In this document: positions 62,526-64,000 of the stretch, piece by piece | How positions within the stretch are numbered: position 1 is the first letter of the stretch | Layout: the number at the start of each line of letters is the position of its first letter | Assembly: GCA_040219735.1 (NCBI GenBank) | Contig: JAVJRX010000134.1 | Source: Coleofasciculus sp040219735 | GTDB lineage: Bacteria; Cyanobacteriota; Cyanobacteriia; Cyanobacteriales; Coleofasciculaceae | Reading direction: 5' to 3' (one strand) | DNA: 64,000 nucleotides | Position numbers and translations under genes: made by a program | Notes under the pieces: generated by a model | Told to the model about the DNA's origin: nothing | Databases searched by the model: none | What the model saw: only the letters and a program-made list of their open reading frames with translations

Positions 62526-63740
62526 TTACGCTATGTTGTGGGCTTCTGATCTCACAGGGGATTGCGTCAGCTTAGACTTACGTCCCTTCTTCGGTCTCAC
62601 ATCCCCTCCATCAGCAGCAGTCCCAGTCCCTGAGACCGATAGAATCCTGATGCCTTCTGCTCTAATATTTGCTGAAGCGTTACCGTCTCTATCATGATGA
62701 GCGCCGCAACTAGGGCAAGTCCAAGACCTGACCTCTAATGGCATCTCGTCAACTTGATAATGGCAGTTTGAGCAGAGTTTTGAACTGGGGAACCATCGGT
62801 CAATTTCTACCAATACCTTACCCTCTTTTTGAAGTTTATAAGATAATAAATTGACAAATATTCCCCATCCAACATCAGAAATTGCTTTGGCTAGTTTATG
62901 GTTACGAACCATGCCCTTAGTATTCAGACTTTCGACTACGATAACTTGGTTTTCGTCAACAAGCTTTCTGGATAGCTTATGTAAGTAGTCTTGACGGACA
63001 TTACTAACTCGCTCGTGAACCCTAGCTACCCGTTTTCTGGCTTTATCTCTCGACTTGCTTCCCTTCTCCTTTCTGTCTAGTTTCCGTTGTTTTCTCGCTA
63101 AGTTGCGTTCATGTTTGGCTAAATGCCTAGGATTAGCAAACTTAGAGGTTTTGACGCCATCGTTGACAATGGCAAAGTCCTTTAACCCCAAATCAATCCC
63201 AACAACCTTACCATTGGCGTTAGTCGGTGCCTCATCTCCTTCTACTTCGGTCAAAACGGATGCAAAATACTTGCCCGATGGGGTCATACTAACCGTTACT
63301 GTCTTGATTGTTCCTTCAATGGGTCGGTGTATTTTTGCCTTAACTTTTGCCACGCGACCCGGAAACTTGAGACACCCATCAACGACCTTAACCGATTGAG
63401 GATACTGTATAGACTGCTTATTCTTTTTTGCTTTGAATCTGGGATATTTAGCCCTGCCTTCAAAAAAGTTTTTATAGGCAGTTACCAGGTTAAGAGTCGT
63501 TGCCTGTAAAACTTGCGAGTAGCATTCAGATAACCATTCTGTATCCTCCTGTTTTTTGAGCTTAGGCAAGAAAGCGTTCAATGCTGATTGTTTCAAGCCT
63601 TTACCCGTTGCCTGGTAAGTTTCAATGCACAAATTGAGTGCATGATTCCACCACCAACGAGCGCAACCAAAGTGTTGAGCTAGTATCTCTTGCTGTTCAG
63701 TTGTCGGATATAGCCTAACTTTGACGGCTTGATGTCGCAT
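62526..63740 (-). CDS. tnpB: TnpB RNA-guided endonuclease
   Basis: 404-residue TnpB from a second IS200/IS605-type element, unrelated in detail to the one at 25109. MRHQAVKVRLYPTTEQQEIL start. RuvC residues are complete: Asp in VVGIDLGLKDFA near 189, Glu in VVESLNTKGM near 269, Asp in HHDRDGNASANI near 349. The zinc ribbon CSNCH/CPSCG lies between about 323 and 343. The C-terminal Lys-rich tail (PKKGRKSK) is typical. No tnpA accompanies it. The Cys and RuvC residues suggest activity. The upstream side carries left-end hairpins. Confidence 0.93.
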   Translation of the reverse strand: MRHQAVKVRLYPTTEQQEILAQHFGCARWWWNHALNLCIETYQATGKGLKQSALNAFLPKLKKQEDTEWLSECYSQVLQATTLNLVTAYKNFFEGRAKYPRFKAKKNKQSIQYPQSVKVVDGCLKFPGRVAKVKAKIHRPIEGTIKTVTVSMTPSGKYFASVLTEVEGDEAPTNANGKVVGIDLGLKDFAIVNDGVKTSKFANPRHLAKHERNLARKQRKLDRKEKGSKSRDKARKRVARVHERVSNVRQDYLHKLSRKLVDENQVIVVESLNTKGMVRNHKLAKAISDVGWGIFVNLLSYKLQKEGKVLVEIDRWFPSSKLCSNCHYQVDEMPLEVRSWTCPSCGAHHDRDGNASANIRAEGIRILSVSGTGTAADGGDVRPKKGRKSKLTQSPVRSEAHNIA

Positions 63741-63755
63741 TACTTATCACCTCTT

Positions 63756-63811
63756 TTTAGAGTTTATACTATTTACTCTAAATTGAACAACCCCAAATAA
63801 TCTTTGGGGGA
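63756..63811 (-). mobile_element. Left-end hairpins of the second tnpB element
   Basis: tttagagt/actctaaa (63756-63782) and ccccaaataatctttgggg (63791-63809) are hairpin-prone sequences just upstream of tnpB, where left-end structures of this family lie. The exact element limits cannot be set; the right end should be near 62480-62525. Beyond 63811 to the window end no gene is called. Confidence 0.45.
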
Positions 63812-64000
63812 TGTCCATGTATCCCAACGCCAAATCTCCAGATTATGGCGCGGGACTTATACCCGCATTTCTCACAAAAGGCGTGATTGCGAATAGCAGA
63901 AACCTTACCAGACAAGGATTTAAGCCCATTTCTTCACCCCCAGTTGCACAGAACAGTGTGTTGCGCCTTCAAGCCTCTGAATAATCATTTTTCTCAACCT

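Noticed and set aside
63812..64000. Zinc-ribbon-like FCEKCGYKS peptide on the minus strand
   Set aside because: Only one CxxC pair, no start, no stable frame; it could be decayed transposon DNA but is not supportable as a gene.

Overview
The window looks like the chromosome of a filamentous cyanobacterium of the Coleofasciculus/Microcoleus type. It carries chlD (Mg-chelatase subunit D) and nifJ, a PEP-CTERM protein, an SLH-DUF3370 envelope protein and very large multi-PAS histidine kinases. The HIP1 octamer GCGATCGC is frequent, and intergenic DNA is full of short palindromic and tandem repeats. The genus is an inference from this gene style; no marker fixes it.

Layout: 1-4.8 kb is the end of a polysaccharide cluster (a polymerase/ligase-like membrane protein cut by the window edge, one GT2 and two GT4 glycosyltransferases). 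4.8-11.4 kb has a heptad-repeat region, cyanobacterial hypothetical genes, a small E1/ThiF-like gene, a PEP-CTERM protein, gltX, an LCIB-like carbonic anhydrase and tRNA-Asp. 11.7-19.2 kb is accessory: an SLH-DUF3370 gene broken by an in-frame TGA, a NACHT-HEAT-metallophosphoesterase fusion (defence-like), and a RAYT transposase between two 165-bp repeats. 19.2-23.9 kb is nifJ plus a DHOD-like partner. 24.4-28.4 kb holds an alpha/beta hydrolase gene split by a tnpB element, a DUF4231 membrane protein and a Uma2 protein. 28.5-32 kb holds chlD and a GT1 glycosyltransferase. 32-44.9 kb is a signalling block: an RsbRD-type kinase with a duplicated 5' fragment, a YihY-type membrane protein, a broken receiver, a 9-PAS hybrid kinase, a CBS-HisKA protein without an ATPase domain, and a REC-PAS3-kinase. 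45-47.1 kb is a phosphoribosyltransferase plus erythromycin-esterase-family pair. 47.3-56.1 kb has a STAND/AAA-like ATPase coupled to a TPR protein, a 9-bp minisatellite, a membrane coiled-coil/TPR protein, a second Uma2, an HTH protein and a TylF-type methyltransferase. 56.1-64 kb is mostly housekeeping (THUMP methyltransferase, glutaminase, BON protein, secreted hydrolase, cyclophilin, M20 amidohydrolase) with a TenA remnant and a second tnpB element.

The main theme is small mobile DNA reshaping genes. A roughly 30-bp palindrome family occurs intergenically and, in frame, inside three large genes. A tnpB element sits in a hydrolase gene so exactly that its removal restores the reading frame. 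A 125-bp inverted-repeat element with a 16-bp direct repeat abuts the start codon of the ATPase gene. The best candidates for an under-described system are the NACHT-HEAT-phosphoesterase fusion and the ATPase/TPR pair with its neighbours. All functions are read from sequence motifs; no database search was possible.
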